A stretch of 64,000 nt of DNA from Butyricimonas synergistica DSM 23225 (GTDB taxonomy: Bacteria; Bacteroidota; Bacteroidia; Bacteroidales; Marinifilaceae), in the NCBI RefSeq assembly GCF_000379665.1, contig NZ_KB903368.1, positions 186,001 through 250,000 on the forward strand. Direction: 5' to 3'. The translations under genes and the position numbers were made by a program. The first letter of the stretch is position 1, and every line of letters starts with the position of its first letter. Below the pieces are notes generated by a model that saw only the letters and a program-made list of their open reading frames with translations, did not search any database and was not told the origin of the DNA. Below are positions 45,627-55,500 of the stretch, piece by piece.

Positions 45627-45697
45627 GTCTATAAAGTTTGTAAGGTCCATAAGGTCGAAGGTCCATGGACTCCTGTGGCTTTATGGATCTTATAGAC
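45627..45697 (+). promoter_or_regulatory. Long imperfect stem-loop between the lipoprotein and ABC genes (locus 2)
   Basis: GTCTAT (45627-45632) and AAGGTCCATAA (45642-45652) pair with TTATGGATCTT and ATAGAC (45681-45697), with a 9-nt bulge on the left. A perfect GTCCATGGAC palindrome (45661-45670) sits in the loop. It occupies the same position as the terminator in locus 1 (19648-19680). Confidence 0.65.
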
Positions 45698-45729
45698 TTC
45701 CTGTATAAGAAATAATATGTTGTATGTAA

Positions 45730-46674
45730 ATGAATTGTATGAAAAATCCAATTGTAAGAGTGGAACATTTATCTCATCGTTACGCGGTGCAGTGGGCGAT
45801 AGAAGATATTAATTTTGAGATTGAAGCAGGGGGTATCGTGGGGTTGTTGGGATCGAACGGCGCGGGTAAGTCAACCACGATGAATATTATTTGCGGGGTA
45901 TTGAATCAGACTCGCGGAGAGGTGTTCATCGACGGGGTTAATTTGAGGGAACATCCCGTGGAGGCGAAGAGGAATATCGGTTTTTTGCCTCAAAAACCGC
46001 CTCTTTACCCGGATTTGAATGTAGAGGAGTATTTGCGGTTTTGTGCGGATTTGCGGTTTGTCGCTAAAAAAGATATTCAATCGGCGGTGAACCGGGCGAT
46101 GGCACGTTGCGGCATCACGCATTTCAAGGACCGTCTGATACGGAATTTATCCGGGGGTTACCAGCAAAGGGTGGGGATCGCGCAAGCTATCGTGCATGAT
46201 CCTAAGTTTGTGATATTGGATGAGCCGACCAATGGTTTGGACCCGAACCAGATCGTGGAGGTCCGTAATTTGATTCGAGAGATCGCTTCGGACCGTACGG
46301 TTTTGCTTTCCACTCATATTTTGTCGGAGGTGCAGGCTACTTGCCGGGATATAAAGATGATCGAGTGCGGGCGTGTTGTTTTCTCCGGCACGGTGGATGA
46401 TTTTGATAATTATATCAAGCCGAACACGCTTTTGGCGTGTTTCGGGCGTCCGCCTCTGGAGGAGGAGTTACTGGCAGTGGAGGGAATCACCCGGGTGAAG
46501 AAGGTGAACGAGAGGAGTTATCGCTTGTGGTTTGATGGCGGGCGGGATGCGTCCAAAGAGGTGGTGAAGAGCAGCGTGAAGCATGGCTGGGAGTTGGAAG
46601 AGATTCATTTCGAGAAGAGTTCTTTGGATGCGGTGTTCGCCAAATTGTCAAATAAAGAGATTCGTGAATTATAA
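45730..46674 (+). CDS. ABC transporter ATP-binding protein, GldA-like (locus 2)
   Basis: A 314-aa ATPase, clearly a paralogue of the two in locus 1 (HLSHRYAVQWAIEDINFEIEAGG). Walker A is GSNGAGKST, signature LSGGYQQRVGIAQA, Walker B FVILDEPTNGLDP, H-loop LSTHIL, plus the C-terminal extension. ATG 45730 or ATG 45739 could both start it. It powers the adjacent fusion permease (11 bp downstream). Confidence 0.92.
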   Translation: MNCMKNPIVRVEHLSHRYAVQWAIEDINFEIEAGGIVGLLGSNGAGKSTTMNIICGVLNQTRGEVFIDGVNLREHPVEAKRNIGFLPQKPPLYPDLNVEEYLRFCADLRFVAKKDIQSAVNRAMARCGITHFKDRLIRNLSGGYQQRVGIAQAIVHDPKFVILDEPTNGLDPNQIVEVRNLIREIASDRTVLLSTHILSEVQATCRDIKMIECGRVVFSGTVDDFDNYIKPNTLLACFGRPPLEEELLAVEGITRVKKVNERSYRLWFDGGRDASKEVVKSSVKHGWELEEIHFEKSSLDAVFAKLSNKEIREL

Positions 46675-46685
46675 AAAGTGGAAGG

Positions 46686-48980
46686 ATGAAAACAATATAT
46701 AAGATAGCGAAATTAGAGTTAGCTAACCTTTTCTATTCCCCGATAGCGTGGTTTATACTGATTATTTTTATGTTGCAGATGGGGATAAATTTCGGGGAGA
46801 TGATGGGGTCGTTGGGACGCTTCCAGGAGTTGGGGCGGCATTTAACGAATTTGACGGCGAGGGTATATTACGGGGGAATGGGTGGTCTGTTGCGTGGGGT
46901 ATCCAGTTCTTTGTATCTTTATATTCCTTTGTTGACGATGGGGTTGTTGAGCCAGGAGTTTAGCCGGGGTTCCGTGAAATTGCTTTTCTCTGCCCCGATC
47001 AGCAGTTGGCATATTGCGCTTGGGAAGTATGTCGGTATTATGATTTACGGGTTTATTTTGATACTTGTTCTCGGGGTGTATGTCAGTATCGGTTGGGTGA
47101 CGATTGAAAATTTTGACTGGCGACCGGTGTTGATCGGGTTGTTGGGGTTGTATTTGTTGCTGGGCGCTTATGCGGCTATCGGGCTTTTTATGTCCTCGTT
47201 GACTTCGTACCAGATTGTTGCCGCTTTGGGTACTTTTGTCGTGTTCACCTTGTTGAATCTGGTCGGGAAGGTAGGACAGGATATCGAGTTCGTGCGGGAT
47301 ATCACGTATTGGCTTTCTCTTGGAGGCCGGGTGAGCACGTTCTTGCGAGGCATGGTTTGTAGCGAGGATGTGTTGTATTTCGTTATCGTGATCACGATGT
47401 TTCTTTCGTTTTGTTTTTTGAAAATCCAGTTGGGGCGAGCCCGTTATTCCGGTTTGTCCAAGATGGCGCGTTACGGGGGAGTGTTCGTGGTGGCGATGCT
47501 TGCCGGATACGTGACTTCCCGCCCGGTGTTGAAGGGGTATTATGACGGGACTTACACGAAGGCGAACACGATTTCCGAGGAGAGCCAGGATATCGTGAAA
47601 CGGCTGGATGGAGGAATGACGATCACGACTTACGTGAATCTTTTGGATAATATTTATTCTTTTTCGAAGAAGGGTGTTTTGGGGGATATGGCTTTGTTCG
47701 AGAAGTATATCCGGTTTAAGCCGGATATCGAGATGAAGTATGTTTTTTATTATGACGAGGTGGATAACCCGAAACTGGAGCAGATGTATCCCGGTATGAG
47801 CGCCGAGGAGAAGGCGAAAAAGGTGGTGAAGGCGGCTAACCTGAATCTGGATGATTATTTGACCCCGGAGCAGATACGGGAACTCGTGGATCTCTCGGGG
47901 GAGGGCAATCATTTTGTCCGTATACTGGAAAGGGATAACGGTCAAACCGCTCGTTTAAGGATATTTAATGATATGCAGAAGCATCCTTCGGAGACGGAGG
48001 TTTCCGCAACGTTGAAGCGTATGGTGATGAAGTTGCCTAAAGTGGGTTTCTTGAAGGGGCACGGGGAGCGTTCTATCACGAAAAACAGGAATCGGGATTA
48101 TTCTTTGTTCGCATACGGGCGATATTTCAGGTATGCGTTGTTGAACCAGGGGTTTGATGTGGTAGAGTCCGAGTTGCAGCCGGAAAAGGATAATTTGCGG
48201 GATATTGATATTCTCGTGATCGCCGACCCGTTGGAAGCGTTTGAGGAGTGGGAGCTGGAGCAGTTGTCGGATTATATTGACCGGGGGAATAATTTGATTG
48301 TAGCCGGGGAACCGAAGCACGATGAGCATTTGGCTCCGGTATTGGAGAAGTTCGGGCTTCGGTATGTTCCGGGTACTTTGGTGCAACCGATGGAGGAGTA
48401 TCCTGCCGATTTGCTGGTGGTTCGCTCGACGTTGGCAGGAGCGAGGTTAAGCAGGGTGAATGCCGGTTGGCGGCGTATGATCTTTACCATGCCGGGAGCT
48501 ATGGGGATTGATTCGGTGGCGGATAAGGGATTCCGGATGGTACCTTTGTTGGTATCCCGGGATTCCGGTTGCTGGAACGAATTGGAAACAAGTGATTTCG
48601 TGAATGAAACCGTGAGGTTGAATCCCGCGGCAGGGGAGAGGGAAGCCCAAATGGTGACGGCGATGGCCCTTGAAAGAGAGTGTAACGGGCGAAACCAACG
48701 GGTGTTGGTACTGGGTGATGCCGATTGTATTAGCATGGGTGAGCTTTCTGCAGCCCGGCGAGGTATTCGGGCTTCTAATTTTTCGTTGATTCAAGGGGCA
48801 TTTTGTTGGTTGTCCGACGAGGAGTTGCCGGTAGATATACGGCACCCGAATCCGATAGACAATAAAGTGTATTTGGGAATCACTTCGGGGACGTGGGTGA
48901 AGGTGTCCGTGAAGTGGATTCTTCCCGCTGTTTTGTTGTTGTTCGGGATGATTTTGCTTTTGCGCAGGCAAAGGAAATAG
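46686..48980 (+). CDS. GldF/GldG-like fused ABC permease and periplasmic domain protein (locus 2)
   Basis: A 764-aa fusion with the same plan as the two in locus 1: ABC-2 permease (FYSPIAWFILIIFMLQMG; MGLLSQEFSRGSVKLLFSAPI), extra helix, GldG-like periplasmic domain (TKANTISEESQDIVKRLDGGMTITTYVNLLD; KVGFLKGHGERSITKNRNRDYSLF; RGNNLIVAGEP), and C-terminal helix followed by RRQRK. Only one ATPase/fusion pair is present here versus two in locus 1. Last gene of locus 2; a terminator follows. Confidence 0.85.
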   Translation: MKTIYKIAKLELANLFYSPIAWFILIIFMLQMGINFGEMMGSLGRFQELGRHLTNLTARVYYGGMGGLLRGVSSSLYLYIPLLTMGLLSQEFSRGSVKLLFSAPISSWHIALGKYVGIMIYGFILILVLGVYVSIGWVTIENFDWRPVLIGLLGLYLLLGAYAAIGLFMSSLTSYQIVAALGTFVVFTLLNLVGKVGQDIEFVRDITYWLSLGGRVSTFLRGMVCSEDVLYFVIVITMFLSFCFLKIQLGRARYSGLSKMARYGGVFVVAMLAGYVTSRPVLKGYYDGTYTKANTISEESQDIVKRLDGGMTITTYVNLLDNIYSFSKKGVLGDMALFEKYIRFKPDIEMKYVFYYDEVDNPKLEQMYPGMSAEEKAKKVVKAANLNLDDYLTPEQIRELVDLSGEGNHFVRILERDNGQTARLRIFNDMQKHPSETEVSATLKRMVMKLPKVGFLKGHGERSITKNRNRDYSLFAYGRYFRYALLNQGFDVVESELQPEKDNLRDIDILVIADPLEAFEEWELEQLSDYIDRGNNLIVAGEPKHDEHLAPVLEKFGLRYVPGTLVQPMEEYPADLLVVRSTLAGARLSRVNAGWRRMIFTMPGAMGIDSVADKGFRMVPLLVSRDSGCWNELETSDFVNETVRLNPAAGEREAQMVTAMALERECNGRNQRVLVLGDADCISMGELSAARRGIRASNFSLIQGAFCWLSDEELPVDIRHPNPIDNKVYLGITSGTWVKVSVKWILPAVLLLFGMILLLRRQRK

Positions 48981-49034
48981 AATTATTTTTTGAATTCCTT
49001 TCATGTTTTTTTGAAAAACGGGATTGAAAATAGA

Positions 49035-49079
49035 AGAGGTGATCTGATAGGTAAGACTTTTTCAGATCGCCTCTTTTTC
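49035..49079. terminator. Terminator between locus 2 and the AsmA-like gene
   Basis: AGAGGTGATCTGA pairs with TCAGATCGCCTCT (13 bp, one G-T pair), followed by TTTTTC. It lies between convergent genes and is likely bidirectional. Confidence 0.85.
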
Positions 49080-49100
49080 TGTTTTACCCGGGAATCGGGG

Positions 49101-51371
49101 TTATTTTTTTGCCGTTACGGGTGTAGTTGCCGCTTCTTCTTGGGCTTGCTCATCTTCTGCCAGAACAAGGTTGATTTTGTACTGGTTTTTCCCGTTGTAA
49201 ACGTTCAGGGCTTCCGGTTTCATCGTTTCTACCCGGAGGTTTGCCGCGGGTATTCCTTGGCTGATGAGGTATGCGGTGGCTTTTTGGTTTCTCAGGCTGA
49301 TAAAGCGGTCGATTTGATCCTGTAAGGTTTGTGTCGGGACGAGAGTCAATGCTTTGTCGGTTACGGAATTGTTTTGATGTTCGGGGGCGACGATCCCGGA
49401 AAGATAGGTGTTCAGTCCCGGGTCTTTGGTTTCGATCTCCATGATCTTGGCGTAGTCGATTGCCACGAGGGTCGAGTCGCTTTTTTCCGGGTGCTGGGAC
49501 AGGTAATATTTCTTTTTGGCGTTGAACAGAGCCAGTTCTTCCCGTGCTTGCGGGAGGTTGATCTGTTGCTCTAACACGAGGGTCATGGCGGGTTTGCTTT
49601 GGATGATTTTTGCCAGGTCGTTGAGCGTGGAGAATTGTTCGGAGGTAAATTCCCATTGGCAAGCTTCGAGCGGGATGGATTGCAATTTATCCGGGGATAA
49701 TCCTAATGAATTTGCCATGAAGGTGACCGGGGAAACGGCTATTTTCACAAGCAGGTTGGTCAATGTCTTGAAGATCAGTTTCCGGTAGGAAAATTCCGGG
49801 GAGGTAATGTTACCTTTCACCGGGAGTTCCATGTTGATTTTGTCGTCCTTGTCCTTGATCAGGTAAAGGGCGGTTTTCATCGGGAGGTTATATTCCGGTT
49901 GCAATTCCTTGCGTTTGTTTTCCAATTCGAAACGGAAGGCGTCCGCCGTGTTGCGTCCTTCAAGCATATTGTTGTTGATGACGTTCACGCTGGTGAAGGC
50001 AAGTATCCCCTTGCGTATCGGGTAGGCGAAGTAGTCGAGGCAATACGGGTCGAAACCACGCAGGTCGACGTTCTTGATACTTAGCGTCAGCATCAGGTTG
50101 CTGATGTCGTCGAGTTTCCCTTTCCAGTTGAGGAATGCGTTTCCGCCTTGCCCCATGTCCATCTTCATCACGATGTGGTTCGTTCCGGATAATGTGACGG
50201 AATCCGCTTGCACGGAGATGTGTGTCATCGGGAAAGTGAACGGTTTCGTCAGGGTGTGGTCGTTGAACGTGAACGAGCAATCGGCGATGTCGAGTTTGCC
50301 CAATTTCAAGTGCATGGGTGTTTCCGGCACGGTGTCGGTAGCTGTCGTGTTTTGGGTGGTGTCGGCGGGAGATGCTTTCATGAGGTCGGTCAGGTTGTTG
50401 TGATCCTTGTACAGGTCGAACGAGGTCGATAGTCCTCGCAGAAGGAGGGTGTTGAAGTAGAAGATACTTGTCGACGGGTTGATCTCCTGTATATCGATCC
50501 CAATGGTATCGAGGGTGAGCACGTTCTTTTGGTATGTATCCGTAAGGGATAGGTTTTTCAGTCCGGTTTGTCCTTTGACGGAAAGGTCGAGAAGGTGGTT
50601 CACGTTGCCCGTGATATCCATGTCTGCGGATAGTAGCCCGTCGAGTTTGCTGATATTCAGATAATCGGTCAGGTAGGCTTGCAGGTTGTCAATGGCAAGG
50701 TCTTGGAGATTCAAGTGAACGAGGTAATCTCCGTCCGTCAGGTTGTACTCGGTTTGAGTTTGCAGGCTTCCGCCGTTGCTGAAATTCAAGTTGATACCCA
50801 CGTTGGTGTTTTCCCCGCTGAAGTAAATGCCGGGAATATGGAGGTTCATGTCTTCCATGTCCCAAACGGATTGGCGTACCCGGTCTTCATAGTATACCCG
50901 CCCTTCCCGCAAGTTTATATTGTTGATGGCTATTGCCATCGGGGAGAAGGTGGTGGTGTCTTTCGGGACGGCGACTTCCGTGGTGTCGGATGAGGCTAGT
51001 GCCAGCAAGTCGTTGAAATTGAACGTGTCGCCCTTTTGCCATACCATGATTTGTGGGTGCACGAGGGTGATTTCATTTACCCGCAATTCATTGGCGAGCA
51101 GGCGATACAGGGATAAGTCGACCACAAGGGTGTCAAATGACACGAACGCCGTGCTGTCATCCGGTTCGTAGAGGGTAAAGTCCGTCATCCGGTTGTAGCC
51201 CGTGAAAAGGTTCGAGTAAAGCCCGTTGATCTGGATTTTCCTGCCAACGAGTTCTTTCCCGTGTTTGTTAATATAGTTTTTAGCGATAGGCGGTGCGATA
51301 ATTGCACAAATTATAACTAAAAATGCAATAATTATCAACGTGATGCCTAGTATTTTAATAAACTTCTTCAT
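49101..51371 (-). CDS. AsmA-like DUF748 domain protein
   Basis: A 756-aa envelope protein with an N-terminal membrane anchor (KILGITLIIIAFLVIICAIIAPPIAKNYINKHG) and a long repetitive beta periplasmic body. DUF748 hallmarks are the early YSNLFTGYNRMTDFTLYEPDD region and the late LRGFDPYCLDYFAYPIRKGILAF, LPMKTALYLIKDKDDKINMELPVKGNITSPEFSYRKLI segment. The C-terminus (RFISLRNQKATAYLISQGIPAANLRVETMKP) resembles OmpA-like endings. AsmA/DUF748 proteins are thought to act in lipid transfer across the periplasm. It appears monocistronic; the minus-strand TAGTTTTG at 51410-51417 may be its -7 box. Confidence 0.85.
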   Translation of the reverse strand: MKKFIKILGITLIIIAFLVIICAIIAPPIAKNYINKHGKELVGRKIQINGLYSNLFTGYNRMTDFTLYEPDDSTAFVSFDTLVVDLSLYRLLANELRVNEITLVHPQIMVWQKGDTFNFNDLLALASSDTTEVAVPKDTTTFSPMAIAINNINLREGRVYYEDRVRQSVWDMEDMNLHIPGIYFSGENTNVGINLNFSNGGSLQTQTEYNLTDGDYLVHLNLQDLAIDNLQAYLTDYLNISKLDGLLSADMDITGNVNHLLDLSVKGQTGLKNLSLTDTYQKNVLTLDTIGIDIQEINPSTSIFYFNTLLLRGLSTSFDLYKDHNNLTDLMKASPADTTQNTTATDTVPETPMHLKLGKLDIADCSFTFNDHTLTKPFTFPMTHISVQADSVTLSGTNHIVMKMDMGQGGNAFLNWKGKLDDISNLMLTLSIKNVDLRGFDPYCLDYFAYPIRKGILAFTSVNVINNNMLEGRNTADAFRFELENKRKELQPEYNLPMKTALYLIKDKDDKINMELPVKGNITSPEFSYRKLIFKTLTNLLVKIAVSPVTFMANSLGLSPDKLQSIPLEACQWEFTSEQFSTLNDLAKIIQSKPAMTLVLEQQINLPQAREELALFNAKKKYYLSQHPEKSDSTLVAIDYAKIMEIETKDPGLNTYLSGIVAPEHQNNSVTDKALTLVPTQTLQDQIDRFISLRNQKATAYLISQGIPAANLRVETMKPEALNVYNGKNQYKINLVLAEDEQAQEEAATTPVTAKK

Positions 51372-51664
51372 GATTTTTTCTAAAATAAAATGTTCAATAT
51401 ATATAAGAGCAAAACTAGAGTAAAAAGGTGAAACCTTATCGGTTTTATATACGTATTTAACAGTGTTTACGTTACCATTTTCTCTGAATAAATGAAAAGA
51501 GGTCTAAAGGTTATAGATTTTTATTTAAGCGGGGTGTTTGGTTTCGTTTTGTAAGTAAAATAATTAATTCATGTTAAATATTAAGTTAAAATGCCGTTTA
51601 GAGTCACCCTTTTTGCCCTTTTGGGTGTTATAAGGATGTAGTTCAAATTAATGTATCAAGTAGT

Positions 51665-52495
51665 ATGTTGAAAATTGTATTAATCGTAGGAGTTTTATTA
51701 TTCAATCTTGTTGGAGTGCAAGCTCACGAGAAGGAGATGGATTCATTGGATAATTTAGTGAAGAGGTTCGAAGCGAATCCTGCGGACCCACAGACCACCA
51801 TCAAGTTGTTGAAGGAGTTGAAGAGTCAGGGCAAACCGAGTGGTGACGTTGTGAACAAGTATTTTCAGACACAACAGGAAGCTGATTATCTGAAAGATTA
51901 TAATTGGTCGATTATCCGTGACTTTGTGGATGACGTGAATGCGCCACAAATTAAATATGTGTTTAACAATCAATCAAAGTTTATACAGCGTTTTTCCAAA
52001 GACGATGTGTTCCAGAAACTGGATAACGTGTTCGTGGGGCACTTGGAACGGTATTATAACAGTAACCGGACGGAGTATAACAAGTACCTGGATTTCCTGA
52101 AGAACACGGGTTACGAGCATTATGACGTGGTTTCGGATTATTTTTACATCAAGCAGTTGCGTGCGGAACGGAAGTCTGAAGATTATTTCTACAAGGCTCG
52201 TAAGTTGTTTCGTTATTTCCCGGAAAACCGGAAAATGATTAAAGAGATCACCGATGGTGCTCTGGAGATCATGAATGACGTTTCCCGTTTGAAGGTTATC
52301 CAATTGTGGGCAGGCAAGACGGTGGAGTCTAAAAAGGATTTCGATGCCATTTATAACTATGTCTTGATTTCAAGCAAATGCGGGTTCGGCGATGTGGCAA
52401 AGAAATACGCTCAAATCGCAACTTCCGTGGCAGAGCAGTCTTCTAACCAGGTGTTGTTGGAGAAAGCAAAGAAGTTGTCGCAGATGATTAATTAG
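51665..52495 (+). CDS. Exported helical protein, family unknown
   Basis: A 276-aa protein with a signal peptide (MLKIVLIVGVLLFNLVGVQA, then HEKEMDSLDN). The mature part is almost entirely helical with TPR-like spacing (FEANPADPQTTIKLLKELK; FGDVAKKYAQIATSVAEQSSNQVLLEKAKKL) and no cysteine pair or catalytic motif. Similar helical N-terminal regions occur in some Bacteroidetes thioredoxin-like proteins, but no thioredoxin domain is attached here. It stands alone between a divergent AsmA-like gene and a terminator. The gap upstream (51372-51664) shows no clear plus-strand promoter. Confidence 0.7.
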   Translation: MLKIVLIVGVLLFNLVGVQAHEKEMDSLDNLVKRFEANPADPQTTIKLLKELKSQGKPSGDVVNKYFQTQQEADYLKDYNWSIIRDFVDDVNAPQIKYVFNNQSKFIQRFSKDDVFQKLDNVFVGHLERYYNSNRTEYNKYLDFLKNTGYEHYDVVSDYFYIKQLRAERKSEDYFYKARKLFRYFPENRKMIKEITDGALEIMNDVSRLKVIQLWAGKTVESKKDFDAIYNYVLISSKCGFGDVAKKYAQIATSVAEQSSNQVLLEKAKKLSQMIN

Positions 52496-52518
52496 GATAA
52501 ATCAAAATGAATTTGAAG

Positions 52519-52549
52519 GGCTGTCCGAAACTAACGGACAGCCTTTTTT
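52519..52549. terminator. Terminator between convergent genes
   Basis: GGCTGTCCG / CGGACAGCC stem with a 7-nt loop, followed by TTTTTT. It serves the plus-strand helical protein gene and possibly the minus-strand permease gene. Confidence 0.88.
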
Positions 52550-52560
52550 CGTGTAAGTGA

Positions 52561-55500
52561 TTATATTTTTCCTTTTAATATCTGTTTTAATAATTGCTCT
52601 TTACTTGTTTTTTCTTGTTTGTTCCCCTTTTCCCGTTTGTTTATTTTTTCCCACTTGATGGCGTCTGCGACGACTAAATGTTCCGGGTTGGACCCTTTGT
52701 CGTTCAGGATGACTTTTACTTCCCCTTTAAGTAAATTGAATTCTCCAATGGAAAACCAACCTCTAGGTTGGTTTTCCATATCGATTTCGATGTTTTCTTT
52801 CTGATGCCCGTGAATAACGGTGTAATGATAACGTGTATCTTTGGCATGGGTATTTATTTGTCCTATGGTCTTTTCTACTACATAGGCTTGTAGAAGATAA
52901 AGCCCCGAATCCGGGATATTTACACGCCATTCGGCTTCATAATTGCCTCTGTCACAGAATTTGTAAAAAGCACTTTTAATGGTATCCCCGTAGAGTATGT
53001 CGGAAATTAGTTTGCCCCAACCTGTTATTCCCGGTTGAATGTAGTTACTTGCTTGCCTGGTTTCCGTTCGTCCCCATAATTGTTGAAGCCAACCTATCGT
53101 TGCCCCTTTCAAATGAAAATTCGAGTTTTCGTTATCTACTATGATTATCTCTTTTTCGGAATTGAATTCGTCCGGCGAAATATCGAAAACACCACAAATA
53201 CTGTCTTGCGTAATCTCGTGTGCGGTTCTCATGGAAGAGCTCCAACGGGCAGGAGTGATTATTCTAGGACGGTTGAGCGAGAGTCCCATGTGTATTTGAC
53301 ATTCGCTGTCCAGAAGTAATTTGATTTTTTTACTTGTCTTGGGAGGAATGTAATACGTGTATAGGTTGTAAAAGTCGCCAAGAGAGATGAAACCTCCGCA
53401 AGCTGACGGGTTGTATATTTTCACTGAACTTTTTATTCTTGGTTTTCCTTGAATTTTAATGAGTTTATTCTTGATATCTTTTACTAGAAATACAGGTAAT
53501 TGTTTGGAGGTGTACCATTCTTCCAAGTAACCGGATAAATCGGCATGGAGGGTTGATTTTAGGTCTTGGTTGAATTCTTCAAAAGAAACTTCATGTGGGA
53601 AACGAAGGTAAAAATCTTCCATGTAGTTGGAAAAATTAGTCCACGTGATCCCTTGTGCCATAATGTAATTTCCTAATTCGAATCCTTTTTGCTTGATAAT
53701 CTCGTTTAATAACCACGGGTCTAACCGGGAGTCCTTTACCGCATCCTCCAAGCTTCGTGTCGAGAGGTATTCGCATACTTCTTCGTGTTCGTGGCTGTTC
53801 ATGGAAGCGGAACCTTCCTTCAGTAATCTTTTTAAGGCAATATTTAACACGGGATAGTGCGGGGAGTAGATACAACCCGTGGGTTCTCTGAAAATGGGAT
53901 TGGAAGAAAGTAAGTTCCCTTCGCTTTTTCGGTTATGTGTTCGAAATAATGTTTGAATGAAGGGATTGCTTCGTGGAAATTCCCACACGTCATCCAAGTC
54001 GTCCACGAGTGATGCTAAATATCGTGCTTCTAAATCGGTAATACCTTGTTGGCTTTTGTTGTGTTTTTTTAAAAAGATGAAGTCAGATAGCCAGGGTAAA
54101 TAACAACCGTATTCGGGATAAAACAATATTTCGGGTTGCACGTATTCGCTTTTCCCGCGAGCGACTCTGAAGTAAGAAGCGAAGGTTAGGGGTGTTTCTA
54201 CAATGAGTAGTTTGTTTGCGGGGTAAAAGAAACTACCGCCAATACCAACTTGCTTTTCTATGGTTTCCCGAACAAGTGATGTGTCGAGATGCGAGAATGA
54301 CGTCGTGAAAAAATCATGTCCTTTAAAATAGTATAACTCGATTTGGAAAGGAGATGTGATTTGTGTCTGGTCGTTGCTATACGTGTTTATTTGTCTATTT
54401 TTGAAAATGGTAAAATCACTTACCCGGATAGATTTTTTTTCGTAATGACCTATGCATACCGAGAGCCCTTCCATGTTTTTATTGCTGGAGAACGACCATT
54501 TGTTTCCCATGTGTGAACAGTCGCCTCGCGAAAGGACAATTTGTTCGTTTTGTGTTTCTACTTCCAGGTGAAACCGGGTGTAATCTCGATGAGGCATGAT
54601 TGTTTCCGCTAGATTCACGGGAGGGATGAGAACCGGGTACCATAGGCATTCGGGGAGTAATAAGGTGAATTTTTCATCGGTAAAGATGTAACGGCGTCCG
54701 TAGCGATAGACGTCATCTCCTCTGGTCATATTGTAGTACTCGTCGTCGGTGATGTCTAGGTAACAAATGCGTTCGTCTATGCTGCCGGAATAGTCGATAT
54801 TCAAGACGAGGGAGTCACCGGGAAGGATTTGTCGGTCGATCACGATGGCTTGGTGATCCCTGGTAAATGGGGCGGGGGTGTTGTTCACGGTTAACCGGGT
54901 GACCTGCAAGTCGGGGTTCAGGTATAGCGTATAGCGTGGGATGGCGTGGCTTTTTTCGTTTAGCAGTACTAGGCGATTGGAAAATTTTAGCGTGTTTTTT
55001 TCCCGAGTGAAGGTGATGTCGTGGGTCGGTATTTTTAATTCGTGTGTTTGTGTATGGTATTTTTGGTAAATAGAACGATAGGTTGCACGAACGGACTGCT
55101 CATGTCTGAAAGGAATTGCCCGTGTATTAAGAATACCTATTGCCGCAACAATGAATAAGAGTCCGGTAAGGTTGTATGAACGGTGGTCGGATAATGCATT
55201 GGAAAGACGCTTGTGAACTCGTGTCGCGAGGAATAAGCAACCTCCTGCTAATAGAATGTAAGCTAACCGATGTAAAAGATAAGTGTACAAATCCGCATGT
55301 CCATACATGGGTGAAAAAATATTGGCTTGATTTATAGCTAGATAATCGAAAGCATCCCAACGTATCCCGGGTAAATATTTGATTGTGCCGAAAAGAAAAA
55401 TTAGTAAAAGAACAAGAGCCGGGAAACGGTGGCGGAAAAGGTGTAGAATTAAAATGGAAAAAGCCGTGATAAAAGCTATAGAAGGGATGATCCATGTAAA

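Noticed and set aside
46842-47945. Minus-strand open frame of 367 codons opposite the GldFG-like gene
   Set aside because: Antisense to an unambiguous membrane protein gene, with no recognisable domain.
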